A DNA stretch of 59,357 nucleotides from Trichomonas tenax (GCA_023091735.1 JALKBU010000222.1:1-59357); one strand, 5' to 3'. Positions 10,800-21,633 are shown, counted from the first letter of the stretch. Made by a program: numbers and translations. Notes: generated from the sequence alone by a model not told the origin.

Positions 10800-11221
10800 G
10801 AAATCTCTGTTTGCATCGAAATAATTTTGATGCATAGCTTTCTTCTTAAAAGTGCTTTTTGTCCAGCTTTGCTGCTGCACGCAGCCACGGAGTATGGTGT
10901 AGTTGCACAAAGCAACGAAAATAGACAAATAGCATGCTTTTTAATTCAAATTTAAATACTCACCCCTCTAATTTCTAATATGACAAATATGCTTTTATTT
11001 GGCAAATATTATTTTACTTGACAAAATGAATTTATTTTAATCGTTTTTTGAACATTTTCAATTCCAAAAATTTGATAATCTGACACTTTACAGAGTTACT
11101 CATTGACGCGCAAAACAATATAGTTATCCAGATGCTCTATGCAGTGGCTGTTAATGCAGTGTTAAGATGCAAATTAGCTTTATTTATGAAATTAGAGAAT
11201 AATGATATTAACCTTATTCAG

Positions 11222-11229
11222 TCACTTTT
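11222..11229 (+). promoter_or_regulatory. TCACTTTT initiator of the FYR gene
   Basis: TCACTTTT ends 14 bases before the ATG at 11244. This fits the parabasalid initiator (TCA followed by pyrimidine), at which transcription starts only a few bases upstream of the coding region. The same string precedes the exosome-subunit and SHIPPO-type starts. Confidence 0.65.
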
Positions 11230-11243
11230 CAAAAAAATAGTAA

Positions 11244-12191
11244 ATGACTTTCAAAGAAAAATCATCAGACGAATACAAAGAAGAACCAGAACCAACAGAA
11301 GATAACCAAGAACAGTCGGAGTCACCTGAAGAATCTTCTGAATCGGAAGATGATTTGAAAAATGCTGCAAACGGCGAAAATTATCAATATGAGCACTTCG
11401 AGAGACAGAAAAGGGTGGAGCTGAATGATGGATCAGTTGTTCAGCTTCCATTGTGTTTTGGTGACACATTAAGAATATTAAACTTGGGAAAAGTCTATGA
11501 CCACCCGGGATACTTCACAGAACGTTACTACTATAATCCTGGCTACGTATCAGAGAAAGTTTTCTTCAGTAGAAAAAATGCAAATGAAAAAGTTGTTTAT
11601 CGCTCTTTTATCAAAAAGAACGGGCCCAAACCGCTCTTTGTAGTCTACGATACAAAATACAAAGTCGCATATAAAGCAGACACGCCTTCTGGTGCTTGGA
11701 TTTTTCCAATTAGAGAAATTTGCGCAACTCGTGCAAAAGCTGGTTATTCTAAGGCAGATACGGTTTCTGGTCCTGTTTTCTTCGGTTTTGCAAATCCAAA
11801 AGTTCAATTATTAATGCAAAGAAAGCCAGCGAGGTATGGAAACACTACAAAGACAATGTCCACGCGAAGGAAAAGAAATCCAACACGATCAATACATCCA
11901 GCAGTCGTAAGAAAAGTCAAAGAGAAAGAAAAAATGACTACAAGGCATAGACAAGCTCCTCCACCGCCTCCACCTCCAGAGCATCATCATCTGCCGCAGC
12001 CTTCCATCAAACTTGACCTATATTGGCCAAGATATATGCAAACAATTCCATCACAACAAGAAATAAAAATCAAATGGCCCAAAAGTGCCTTCGAGTCCAT
12101 AGAATGCGAGAGAGACTCACTCAAATTCAATTGTCATGGAATATCAAATACAACTTTAATGAAATACATGATACAGCAGGACGCAGACTGA
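11244..12191 (+). CDS. FYR-domain (FYRN/FYRC) nuclear protein
   Basis: Residues 1-45 are acidic and disordered. About residues 72-110 (LRILNLGKVYDHPGYFTE, then YVSEKVFFS) match FYRN, and about 115-170 (VVYRSFI, PLFVVYD, SPSGAW-like TPSGAWIFP) match FYRC. In other eukaryotes these domains pair in MLL/Trithorax proteins and transforming-growth-factor-beta-regulator-1-like chromatin proteins. No SET or PHD domain follows. Instead there is a basic stretch (about 195-235) and a run of eight prolines. A chromatin or transcription role is inferred. A clear initiator lies just upstream. Confidence 0.8.
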   Translation: MTFKEKSSDEYKEEPEPTEDNQEQSESPEESSESEDDLKNAANGENYQYEHFERQKRVELNDGSVVQLPLCFGDTLRILNLGKVYDHPGYFTERYYYNPGYVSEKVFFSRKNANEKVVYRSFIKKNGPKPLFVVYDTKYKVAYKADTPSGAWIFPIREICATRAKAGYSKADTVSGPVFFGFANPKVQLLMQRKPARYGNTTKTMSTRRKRNPTRSIHPAVVRKVKEKEKMTTRHRQAPPPPPPPEHHHLPQPSIKLDLYWPRYMQTIPSQQEIKIKWPKSAFESIECERDSLKFNCHGISNTTLMKYMIQQDAD

Positions 12192-12320
12192 AGATATATC
12201 ATATATTAGTTTTTGTTTGTAAATATACATGTTTTATAGTTCTATTGTTATTCTATATCTAGAAAAAGAAAAGTTTAAAATATTGAATAGTTTACATCGA
12301 AACAAAAAATATCAAAAAGT

Positions 12321-12399
12321 GCTTGCTGTGGGGTTCGAACCCACGCCCTTTCGGATACGCGCCTGAAGCGTACGCCTTGGACCGCTCGGCCAAGCAAGC
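12321..12399 (-). tRNA. tRNA-Leu (anticodon CAG)
   Basis: On the minus strand the sequence folds as a type II tRNA. It has a seven-base acceptor stem GCTTGCT/AGCAAGC, a D-arm GGCCGAGCGG, anticodon stem TACGC/GCGTA with loop TTCAGGC, a short variable arm with CC-GAAA-GG, and a T-arm GTGGG TTCGAAC CCCAC. The anticodon lies at 12363-12365 (plus strand CTG) and reads CUG leucine codons. No intron is present and CCA is not encoded. Confidence 0.96.
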
Positions 12400-12547
12400 T
12401 TCCATTATTTATGCTAAAAATGCTAATAAGATAATAATTAGCAAAATCAACTTTTATTCGAATTTTGATTTTGGGACAAAAACACGATTATGTCTAAAAA
12501 TATTCTATTTATAGTATTCAAAACAAACAAATAATATAAAAAGTGTA

Positions 12548-15500
12548 TCATTGGAGAAGAGTGTATCCTTCTTTCCTTGTTTCCGCAGATATAACGAGCG
12601 CATATGTTGCAATAATGAAAAGAGAAACAGAGAACAAAGTAACAAAAGCAAATAATCTGTTCGGAACTTCCTCTTGTGGCATTTCCCAGTGAGCATCTGT
12701 AGGACGTGGTGTTGGATCAGGAGCCGTTCCGCAGTAATATCCTTTCATGACTTTTACACCAAACAATTTCTTTCCGGTGAAATCCATCTTCACGTGGACT
12801 TCAGTTCCGTGCTTTACAGGAAGAGTTCCTGATGTGTGTCTTCCGTAGCCGCAGTACTCGAATATCCTTAGAAACTTGCAGCCGTGGAAGCACGTGACAT
12901 CGAGATCAGTCAATAGTATTGGAAGTGAAACTTCAACAAGAGAGACACATCCAGAAAAAAGATGCTCGGGGAGAACTTCGATGTTAGTGTGTGATAAATC
13001 GGCTTTCGTCAATGATGAGCAACTCATGAACGCTGCATTTCCAAGGAGATTAGTGTTTAACGGTAATGCTATTGTCTTGAGTTTCGTTTCAGCAAAAGAC
13101 ATAACACCAACAGTTGTTATTGTTTCCGGAAGTAAAACTTCTTTCAAATTCGAACATCCAGCAAAGCACTGGAATGGAATTACTGTGATTGTTGTGTATG
13201 TCATTGTTATCGATTTAAGTTTAACGCAATCCTTGAATAAAGCTCTTTCTATGCTGTAAACATTCATTGGAAGAATTATCTTTTGGACAGAAGTGCCCAT
13301 GAAGGCGCAAGATCCAATCGATGATATTATTTCAGCAAAAACAACCGTCTTCAGTAATTTACATTCAGCAAAGCATTCGGAAGGAATGCTGTTGATCTTG
13401 CAGTATCTAAAATCGATTTCTTTCAAGAAATGACAATTACCAAATGCTCCAGAACCCATTCTCACTAATGCAGGTGGTGCAATGAATGAATCAATAGCTG
13501 TTGAAACGAAAGCTCGAGAACCAATTTCCATTAATGTCTGCGGCAAAACGATAGTTTCGAAGTTAACGCAGCCTTCAAACATCGAAGCACTGACATTACA
13601 AGTCATTCTTACAATATCGAAGTAAACTAAATCAAGACAAAAAGCAAAACAGCCAACACCAATTTGTGCAATATTTTGTGGAATGGCATAATTTCTTAAT
13701 CCTGTTCCTGCAAAAGCGAATTTTCCGAATCCAATCAAAATATTCGGTGATAAATCTATTTTTCGAAGTCTCTTGCAATTGCATAAAGCGTAGTCAGGAA
13801 TCCAGTTGACACTTGTTATGTAGGCATTGAATTTCGATAAATATTCACATCCGTAGAAGCATTTGATGCCGAGAGATCTTAAAGTTGGTGGAAATGTCAT
13901 GTGTGATAGATTCGTTAACGCAAACGCTTCATTATCAATCGATTCGACATTTATAGGAAGCACAGCTGTAACAAGAGTTGAACAGTTCAAAAACATTCCC
14001 TCGCTTATTGTTTCAATGCACGTTTGACTCAAATTGACAAAATACAAATTTTGAGCGTTATAAAATGCAAATTTCTTAATCATTTTGAGAGACGAAGGCG
14101 GTTTCAGTCTCTTTAAACTTGTGAATGCAAAACATTGTTGTCCAATCACTTCCAATCGCGGAGGGAATTTGACAAGTTCTAAAGTCGTGCAGTGAAGGAA
14201 ACAAGCTGTTGGAAGAGAAGTAACGTTTGTGCCATTCAAGTAAATAAAATTCATACTCACACAGCCTTCGAAAGCTCTTGAATCAATGTTAGTCAATGAA
14301 TATGGTAATTTAATTTCTTTGAGATCAGCGCAATTAGAGAAACATCCTTCAGGAACTTTGGTTACTAATGTTTTTCTGAGATCGATTTTCATTAAATTAG
14401 AAACTCCTGAAAATGCATAAACACCAATCATTCCAAGTCTTGGTGGGAAATTAATATATTTCAAAGCACAGCCCATGAACGCGTAATCTGATATTGCGAC
14501 TGTTTGCTGCGAGAAGAAAACTGTTTTGAGTCTTGAACAATTTGCGAATGTTTCTTGTTCTATTCCTTGTATTTCTGTGTGATTCATTTCGAAAGTTCTC
14601 AAGTAAGAACAACAAGCGAATGCAGCATTGCTTAGTGAATTGACTCCTTGAGGAATGTAAATCGTCGAGATTTTAGTGTTCTTGAAAGCACTCTGTTTAA
14701 TTGCATTTAGATTCGATGGAAGTTTGACGTTTTCCAGAGATGTGCAATTTTCAAACGTTGATTTGTGTACAATTCTATATTCTAATACATCTAATTCCGC
14801 AAATCGAAGTTTTCCATTATTAGCAAAAGCAAACTCGTTAACTTCTTTGACATTCGTTGGCAAATGAAGTTCTTGGAAGTTGCAGCCATAAAATGCTCTT
14901 ACGCCGATTGTTTCAAGTGAAATTGGAAGATAAAGAGCTGACATCGAAAAGCAATTATCGAAAGTATAATCGAGAATATATTTAACATTTGTGGCACTTA
15001 AATTAACGCTGTATAATTTCAAACAGTTCTGGAAAGCGCCTTTTCCGATTTCATCGAGGTTATTACCGAAAGTTACGTGCGCAACTCTTCCGTTTGCGAA
15101 AGCATAATCAGATATTGTTACTAAAGACAAAGGAAGATCTAAATTACCGCAATTTGAGTTCCTAAATGCATCTTTTGGAATTGTTTTCACTGATGCTTGT
15201 GAAAGATCCAATGATTTCAGTTTCGTTGTATTGCAGAAGCAGCCTTCTTCGATGGTTTCCAATGATGAAAAGATGACAATTTCGCTTACTGCACATTCTG
15301 CAAAAGCATTTGCACGAATTACTGTAGTTTCTCGACTTAATATAATTTTTTCAACGCGGCGGCATCCATAGAATGCTTTGGGAGGAATTTCTGTGATTTG
15401 ACACTCTGAAAAGTCAAATTGAAGAAATCCGGAATCTGCAAAAGCCTCTGATTCCAGTTTCTGTAACATTTTTGGTATTTTTATATAATCAATTTCGGTG

Positions 15501-16165
15501 TTTGCAAATGTTCTGTATAGAACTGTCGTTAATTTCTGAGACATCCAAATTTGTTTCAATGCAGGACAATTATGAAAAGCTAAAGGGTCAAGTTTTGTCA
15601 ACATTGACCACGTCAAGTTTGCTAATGCAAGATTGAAGCAATTTGAGAATGCATTTGGTTCGATAAATTTCAAATTTACGTATGGCTCGAAAACTTCGAT
15701 TTTTGTATAGTCAAATGCAAAAGAAACGACTTTATATAGTGTTGATGGCAAATCGATGTGCTTAAGTGACGAATTCGCGAAGCAGCCCCATGGAATTTCT
15801 TCCACGTTTGTGTGAGAGAGATTAATCTTAGTTAAAGGTGTATATGCGAACGAGTAGTTTCCTAATTCGCGTATGTCTTCCGGCAAAGTGATGGATTTAA
15901 GCGAAGTATTAAAAAACGCATAATGTGAAATTCGATTTATGTACAAAAGGTTTTCACCATCTTGTTTGTTTCTCGGAATTGTTATGTGTTCTTTGATTTT
16001 GCTTAACGGAGCGATTCTTTTCTGATGTTCAGATCCAATTTTCAGATATCCTTTACCATTTGCAAATGCTTCGACTTCACAATTCTTTGAAACGCGAATG
16101 ATTGCATTTGGTTCAATATCTGCTGGAGCAACTTGCGAGAAGAAGAGAAATAGCAACAAGTGCAT
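12548..16165 (-). CDS. BspA-like leucine-rich-repeat surface protein
   Basis: A 1205-residue protein. A short signal peptide (MHLLLFLFFSQVAPA) is followed by a long array of LRR_5/TpLRR repeats of about 23 residues, with the recurring pattern FxxCxxLKxIxLPxxLxxIGxxAFxxC, from about residue 75 to 1100. A Gly-rich linker, a single membrane helix (about 1171-1191) and a short tail ending YTLLQ follow. Parabasalid BspA-like proteins are a very large surface family, and some bind host or bacterial matter. The tail YTLL fits the YxxPhi sorting signal read by clathrin adaptors, so the protein may cycle through endosomes. A TCACC initiator lies just before the ATG. Long antisense frames inside it are shadows. 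Confidence 0.95.
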   Translation of the reverse strand: MHLLLFLFFSQVAPADIEPNAIIRVSKNCEVEAFANGKGYLKIGSEHQKRIAPLSKIKEHITIPRNKQDGENLLYINRISHYAFFNTSLKSITLPEDIRELGNYSFAYTPLTKINLSHTNVEEIPWGCFANSSLKHIDLPSTLYKVVSFAFDYTKIEVFEPYVNLKFIEPNAFSNCFNLALANLTWSMLTKLDPLAFHNCPALKQIWMSQKLTTVLYRTFANTEIDYIKIPKMLQKLESEAFADSGFLQFDFSECQITEIPPKAFYGCRRVEKIILSRETTVIRANAFAECAVSEIVIFSSLETIEEGCFCNTTKLKSLDLSQASVKTIPKDAFRNSNCGNLDLPLSLVTISDYAFANGRVAHVTFGNNLDEIGKGAFQNCLKLYSVNLSATNVKYILDYTFDNCFSMSALYLPISLETIGVRAFYGCNFQELHLPTNVKEVNEFAFANNGKLRFAELDVLEYRIVHKSTFENCTSLENVKLPSNLNAIKQSAFKNTKISTIYIPQGVNSLSNAAFACCSYLRTFEMNHTEIQGIEQETFANCSRLKTVFFSQQTVAISDYAFMGCALKYINFPPRLGMIGVYAFSGVSNLMKIDLRKTLVTKVPEGCFSNCADLKEIKLPYSLTNIDSRAFEGCVSMNFIYLNGTNVTSLPTACFLHCTTLELVKFPPRLEVIGQQCFAFTSLKRLKPPSSLKMIKKFAFYNAQNLYFVNLSQTCIETISEGMFLNCSTLVTAVLPINVESIDNEAFALTNLSHMTFPPTLRSLGIKCFYGCEYLSKFNAYITSVNWIPDYALCNCKRLRKIDLSPNILIGFGKFAFAGTGLRNYAIPQNIAQIGVGCFAFCLDLVYFDIVRMTCNVSASMFEGCVNFETIVLPQTLMEIGSRAFVSTAIDSFIAPPALVRMGSGAFGNCHFLKEIDFRYCKINSIPSECFAECKLLKTVVFAEIISSIGSCAFMGTSVQKIILPMNVYSIERALFKDCVKLKSITMTYTTITVIPFQCFAGCSNLKEVLLPETITTVGVMSFAETKLKTIALPLNTNLLGNAAFMSCSSLTKADLSHTNIEVLPEHLFSGCVSLVEVSLPILLTDLDVTCFHGCKFLRIFEYCGYGRHTSGTLPVKHGTEVHVKMDFTGKKLFGVKVMKGYYCGTAPDPTPRPTDAHWEMPQEEVPNRLFAFVTLFSVSLFIIATYALVISAETRKEGYTLLQ

Positions 16166-16427
16166 CCAGTTTTTAGGTGAAACAAATCAATAATTTGGAG
16201 TTGATTTTTGATTATGGCTTCTTTCAGTGGTTCTATTTTTTCTTGGTCTTGGATTCCGAAAACAACATTTTGAAAATTTTTGATTTTTCAAACATCGATT
16301 TGACAGTTCTATGACTCTTAAATTTAGAGCTTTGCTTATTGGCTTTCTATCTTTGCTATAGTTAGCCGATATTTTTATATAAAATGTGTTTATGTAGTTT
16401 TTACAAGAATGTTCAATTTGAATTCTC

Positions 16428-16715
16428 TTATTCTGAATTATCTTTTAGTAAATCTTCGATATCTGCAACAACTGATTCTGCTTTTGAAATATAGTCCCAA
16501 TCATCAGTATGTTCTTCCTTCTTAGTGAGCCTTTTCCATTTTTCTCGATTAGATACGTCATGCTCCTTCTTTCCGAATTTCCTGTGATTTTTGTTGATTT
16601 GAGATGTTTCTTGGAATATCCTACGGCAACAACTCGGTTTCTCTACAACAACAGTGCCATCTGGCCTCGTAAAAAGATATTTCTTTCTCCCAACGATGTT
16701 ATTCGTTGCACTCAT
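16428..16715 (-). CDS. Small charged hypothetical protein (95 aa)
   Basis: I do not recognise the family. The product is Lys/Glu-rich with a Cys-Cys pair (PSCCRR), a basic middle and an acidic C-terminal helix (ADIEDLLKDNSE). No signal peptide or membrane helix is seen. The amino-acid composition is that of a real protein rather than of AT-rich noise, and the start is an ATG upstream of the BspA-like gene's promoter region. A nuclear or cytoplasmic small factor is only a guess. Confidence 0.55.
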   Translation of the reverse strand: MSATNNIVGRKKYLFTRPDGTVVVEKPSCCRRIFQETSQINKNHRKFGKKEHDVSNREKWKRLTKKEEHTDDWDYISKAESVVADIEDLLKDNSE

Positions 16716-17941
16716 TAAATTAATTAAGTTTTGATGCGAAGCACGATTATTTTCGATTCAAAGTGTTGGTCATTAACAAAATCATCAAAAATGTTTCTCT
16801 TCTAAGCGTACTCATTCTTAAAATCAATGCATATGCTATATCTTTTTTATCGGGCGATGAATCCATAATTTAATTTCAAAATTAATATGTTTTGTAATAT
16901 TACATTGTATGAGAGTATTTTATAGTTGCAATAATATACTTTACAAAAGACATTCATCTAATTTGTTAAAAATTAATTGATATTTTTCTGAAATATTAGG
17001 TTTAAAGTTGGTGGATTAGTAGCATGTGATTTAAATTAATGATATATGGCTTGTGGAGATCTCTAAGCTATTCATTAATCTTTGATTTTGTTCAATAATA
17101 TCTCCTTATAAATTATATCCAGATATATCACAACAAATTTGTTTATGATAAGCTACATATATGCGGATATTTTAGAGCGTGAACTGAAGCTTTGAATTGC
17201 TATAGCAATCAATAATAAAAAGCTAGTGTGTCATGAAGATTCAATCAAAATAGTTAGATGCCATATTTTAAATGCTCTACGTATGAAATGTTATATCTGC
17301 ATTATAACATCTACTTATATTTCAAGTTCTTATTAGATTTAACAGGTTTTTAAATTTGTATTAAAAATTATTGTTGAACGTTGAACTTTTATGCATTGTA
17401 TAAACACTAAAAGTCTATACTAAAACGGCCAAACACGTAGGAGTTTAAATCAGAGACTGTAACAAAGCTGAAAAGTGACAATAATGGTCAATGTGACAGA
17501 TCTATTCAAAGCAATATTAAAAAAAGTTGTCGAGACTCAGTTACACACAGAATGAATCTCTCAGCCAAACATTGTCATCTTCTCTCTTTATTATCTTGTT
17601 TTTCAAGTTTTATGTTCCAAAATTTTTAAAAACGATTTCCCGTTATCATCAAGCCCTCTGTTATGCACAGAATGAATCTCTAAGCCATACGCTCTCATCT
17701 TCACTCTTGATTATCTTGTTTTTCAAGTTTTAAGTTTGATAATTTTAAAGACAAATTAAAAAGTTTATAATCTGTAACATTTAATGATAGTTTTTCAAAA
17801 ACGGACATCTTCAAAATGCTTACTAATAGAATTATATTTTTTATAATTATTTTTGTTTCAATAAGAATCTTGGCATATATTGAAGATAAATATTCGAATA
17901 TAATAGATAATTGAAAATCTGGCATTTTTACTTTACAAATA
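16716..17941. other. Intergenic with a 120-bp duplication
   Basis: AT-rich DNA. The only structure I see is the direct duplication at 17541-17733, described separately. An AAAAGTGACA string lies near 17473. Confidence 0.5.
17541..17733 (+). repeat. Direct duplication, exact 120-base period
   Basis: 17541-17613 and 17661-17733 align at a 120-base offset with about 85-90% identity (ACAGAATGAATCTC and TTATCTTGTTTTTCAAGTTT are shared). The period is 40 codons, and the plus-strand frame runs open across both copies (QNESLSxTLSSSLxIILFFKF twice), but there is no ATG. It may be a fragment of a repeat protein, or chance. Confidence 0.6.
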
Positions 17942-18368
17942 TCAGAATCTGACTTTACGGGTCAGAACCTCAAAATGTGACTGCACTTTTGTTACACACT
18001 CGTTTAAATCAAAAACTAAAATCTCTGAATTTCCAGGAATTCTGTACACACCACCAACAGGAAGATGTCTGTATAATGACACCAAATTGGTTGCCAATAT
18101 ATTCCTTGACGACAAGAAATTACGAACGTAATAACATTTTCCGCCTTGGCAACTGATAACAGGCTGTCTTGGCCAGTAAACTACCTCTAGTTCCTCTCTG
18201 TAGACTCTTCGTGGGAAAATGTATTCAACTTCTTGAACATCTTCGTTTGTTTGCTGTTGTCCAACGAGAGCTCTAAGCTCAGTGACTTCTCTGCGGAACG
18301 ATGCAATTTCAGACTTTAGTGCATCAACATCAATCGATGCCGCAAAAAATCGTGAAAAATAAAAACAT
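17942..18368 (-). pseudogene. Small secreted coiled-coil protein, 1-nt frameshift after the signal peptide
   Basis: The ATG at 18368 opens with MFLFFTIF, the start of a signal peptide. The frame then breaks in a run of six T (minus strand), and the next frame continues without stop for about 133 codons. That part has a heptad-like segment (ALKSEIASFRREVTELRALV), then PRRVYREELEVVYWPRQP and two Cys-containing strands. The layout and sequence match the intact paralogue at 21870-22193, including the bases before the ATG (ATGTCAAA). One missing T would restore the frame, so this is either a young pseudogene or a homopolymer sequencing error. Confidence 0.75.
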
Positions 18369-19861
18369 CAATTGTTTTTGACATTTTTAAGATTTACAGT
18401 GATGTCACTTTTATTACTGTTGGATTTCAATAGTTTACAAAAATCTTAAAAGTGAGTTTTTCTATGGATAAGAATGCTTTTGATCTATTTTAAAATTATA
18501 TTTATCACTCATTTATGGAATACTATAGCATGGAGAAAGCAATGACTTTTGATGAGGAATTATATTTTTTGGCAAAACATCTTCATTTTTATTTGATTTG
18601 AACTTACGGCAATCACATAAAATGTCATAGTGCGTCTATTTGATAAACAGGCAAAATTATTATCACCCAAATTGTCTATGCAAATGCATTTTGGCATTAG
18701 TTCAACTCTGGATTGATATCATTTTGCAAAATGCATCGATTCTTATAAATCAAAACCATTTAAATAAGGTCAAACTTGCATTTATCGATGATGCAATGTC
18801 GTGTAAAGCCTATCTAATGATTTCATCAACTATTTATTAACTGTTTTCGATAATGAGAAAGCATGAATCCCCCTATATTTTTGGAATCGTGTTACTTTTA
18901 CGCAAATTGCAGTAAAATTACCCTTCCATTTTCTGAAGCTCAATCAGGAGGAACCTTGCAAAGTTAAAGTGCACCAATCTTCACCGAATTTAGCGCACAA
19001 GTTCTCCATGGTCTAAAAATCAACTTCGCTCAATCAAATAACCAGGGATACAATCTATTTCTTAAAATCAGATTTAGAATTTCTTCATTCACGGTCAAAA
19101 GTACGCAGTAATCAATAAATCAAGATGCCAGAGGTATCTCTCTACATCTATCTCTGTTATATGGATGGAAGCAATTGTCTCGCATCCTTTTTATAATCCA
19201 GCACTACTCGAGTTTTGCTTGTTCAGCAAGCATGTAGTGCACGAAATGGTAAACATGTGAAAAGTGAAATAAAATTTAGTAAACATTTCAAAATCTAAAA
19301 ATATTCAATTTTTGCTTGGCCGCGCAAAATGCAGCAAATTTTCCTCACAAAATTGAAGGGATTTGTAAAGTTGCTGCATTTTGCGTAACTGCTACAAAAA
19401 CCTATTTTTGAATTTTAATATATAGTTAAGTGTTTTGATTTTGTAGTGAAGTCTCTATAGGATGAAACATAGTAAAGTATTTATGGTCAATAACAAAAGG
19501 AGATTAGTTTTATTTGAACCTTGGTAATTTTGTAGTTGTCAATTTGCCAGTCAAATTTATAATGACTATTAGCTATAAAATGATCTACTTTCTAACTTAC
19601 ATTAAGCCATGTAAGTTCGCATGTTTTGCAATGTGATCAGATGCCTATAAAGCTTTTGTGCAGGTTAACTTTGTTATTTTATTTACCATTTGGATTCACA
19701 GCATTTTCAATAATGAGAGCTGGAGCTATATTAAAAACAAGAGATATTTACCTGGACTTGCCTACGTAATTTCAGTCACAATCTATTTTTTTTATCGAAT
19801 TTTTCGGGGAATTTGTTTTCTATAGAAACTTTCACTATTTAGATTATGATTTATATTTCAA
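18369..19861. other. Gene-poor stretch with small hairpins
   Basis: No supported gene. Two hairpins are visible. One is 19201-19239 (GCACTAC/GTAGTGC enclosing GCTTG/CAAGC). The other is 19323-19385 (CGCAAAATGCAGCAA pairing perfectly over 15 bases). Part of it may be the decayed 5' half of the transposon whose transposase remnant follows. Confidence 0.5.
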
Positions 19862-20797
19862 AATTTATTTCATGGGGATAGATATGTACAATACTCGTTA
19901 TATATCTTTTGGATCAGCCAACAGCCTAATATATTCATGTCGGACTGCGGCAAAAACATAACGAAAACCATCGAACAGTTTCAAATTACACATTATTGGT
20001 GTTTTATTTATGTAATACGATCTTTGAAAGTTAACAAATCAAAAATCAATTCAAACAAACTTTTTGATTCGGTCTTACGTCAAATGAATATATTAGCATA
20101 TACAAGATCATTATCAGAAAAAAAAAACAATTGCTGAAATGTTATCAAATTTAAGGCAACAGTATTAAATTCATCAAATGAAAAAGCACTAAAATATATT
20201 GATAAATGGATTTCCAAGAAGGATAAATGGATTGCATCAAATAGAAGTACAGACTTGCCTTTAACAAATAATATCAATGAAAGTTTATTTCATAAGATAA
20301 AATACAAAGAAATGGCTTGTATTTTAAGAAATAGATTGGATAAATTTGTATTTATCTTACTGAATCAAATTAGACATAGATACACAACACTTCTCAAAAC
20401 AGACATTGCACATATCAAGCCGATTAATTTGCAGAGTAATTTTATTCCTGATGCACTCACTCTTCCTGCAATTAATTTAGATTTAAGTAGAGTAGAAAGC
20501 ACCAGATTTCAGATCACACGACTTAACCAGCAATTATCGGCAAATTGCTTGCATCCTGGTTCAATAATGATAGCTGTTCGTACTCTTAGAGAACAAATTG
20601 AAGCTGCATATGAGGTACAAGATTTACTTGCTTTCAAAATCATCAATTTAAATTTAGAACCAGATATTCAATTATCTATCTTTACTGATTTAACCAAATT
20701 TGTATCAACTAATGCTCCTATTGACATTGTGAACAATGCCAACAATTGGGTAAATGAAATTAATAATAGATACCATATTAACATAAAATTCAAATAA
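19862..20797 (+). pseudogene. MULE-like transposase remnant
   Basis: One frame runs from about 19862 to 20797, broken only by TGA at 20135-20137. The segment around IFMSDCGKNITKTIEQF then HYWCFIYVIRSLK resembles the Mutator-family block with the second catalytic Asp followed by an H-x-x-C helix. The later LPLTNNINESLFHKIK resembles the conserved C-terminal NNxxES motif of parabasalid MULEs. The N-terminal DDE half is not recognisable. A dead Mutator-like transposon is the best reading. Confidence 0.5.
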
Positions 20798-21168
20798 CAA
20801 AACCCAATACATATTAAAATTCTCATAAGATGTATTTTAGAAATAAATTCTCTTTCTTTTATTAAATGCTTCCCATAAAATCTGACATTTTGCATCTGAC
20901 ACTTTACATGTCAGAATTTTCTGAAAAGTGGAGTATTCAAAGTTGAAAACCTTAATTATCGTTTTTTTTTTTCAAAACTAAAAATTGTTCAAAATCAGCA
21001 TGGAATTTAATATCTAGTTCGTAAATAGATTCGAAATATAATGAAATCAAAGCTTTCAATGTCAATTTTGGAAATTGAAATTGACGAAAAGTGATTATTT
21101 TTAAGTTTTGATATTATGGTATATTAAGATTTCTTAATTTTTTTGCGAATTTTATTTTTTATCGAGAT
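20798..21168. other. Intergenic with TCTGACA...TGTCAGA palindrome
   Basis: 371 bases. At about 20893-20912 CTGACACTTTACATGTCAG is an imperfect palindrome carrying the dispersed GTAAAGTGTCAGA motif. The same motif forms part of the terminal repeat of the hairpin element at 11.08 kb. Confidence 0.5.
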
Positions 21169-21633
21169 ATGCATTACTTAGACTATGATTCGAATTACAG
21201 ACTGGCATTCATTGCCTCAGATATGTATATTTTCTCATTGTTGCACTTCTTTGTCTGCTTTTGCAATGTCATATTTGTATTTAACGTTTTCGGAACGAAA
21301 ATTTTGTATTACAGATCTGTAGGTGTCAAGTACTTCTTCTTGGCAGCGTTTTTATTCCGATTATTACTCGTTTTCACATCAGCACCAATGAAATTAATCC
21401 GAGCGATTTTCAAAGAAGTCGGCAATTACGAGAAGTTCTCAAAAACCATAAGAAAGATAATATGGGCGTTGAGCGTCATCATTTTCTCTATATGCTTCAT
21501 TTTCTCGCAAATTGGTGATTATGTTCCTGCGCATTTAAAGAAACCATTGAGATACACATTGATGTATTATCCTTTGGGAATACTGTGTAGCTCATATTTT
21601 ATCCAAAAAAGATCTCAATATCATGCGAAATAA
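21169..21633 (+). CDS. Four-helix membrane protein, unknown family
   Basis: A 154-residue product with four hydrophobic segments near residues 18-42, 51-73, 97-116 and 129-145. Short polar loops separate them, and the tail ends KKRSQYHAK-like, rich in Lys/Arg. I do not recognise the family. Size and topology suit an endomembrane protein of the ER or Golgi. A second ATG at residue 19 is an alternative start. No signal peptide is separable from the first helix. Confidence 0.6.
   Translation: MHYLDYDSNYRLAFIASDMYIFSLLHFFVCFCNVIFVFNVFGTKILYYRSVGVKYFFLAAFLFRLLLVFTSAPMKLIRAIFKEVGNYEKFSKTIRKIIWALSVIIFSICFIFSQIGDYVPAHLKKPLRYTLMYYPLGILCSSYFIQKRSQYHAK

Larger units (their letters stand above)
10036..11121. 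mobile_element. Hairpin-array element with about 49-bp terminal inverted repeats
   Basis: Arms 10036-10084 and 11073-11121 are inverted repeats with about five differences. Between them lie stacked hairpins: 10193-10248 (TTTTTGCTGCT arm), 10322-10374, 10427-10524, 10565-10623, 10734-10799, and an inverse relative of the first near 10850-10930. Three of these (10322, 10565, 10734) are diverged copies of one hairpin with arm consensus near TTCTTTAGCAGGTGAA. No protein is encoded. It may be a composite non-autonomous DNA transposon, or a locus transcribed into structured RNA. It ends about 120 bases before the FYR gene start. Confidence 0.7.
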
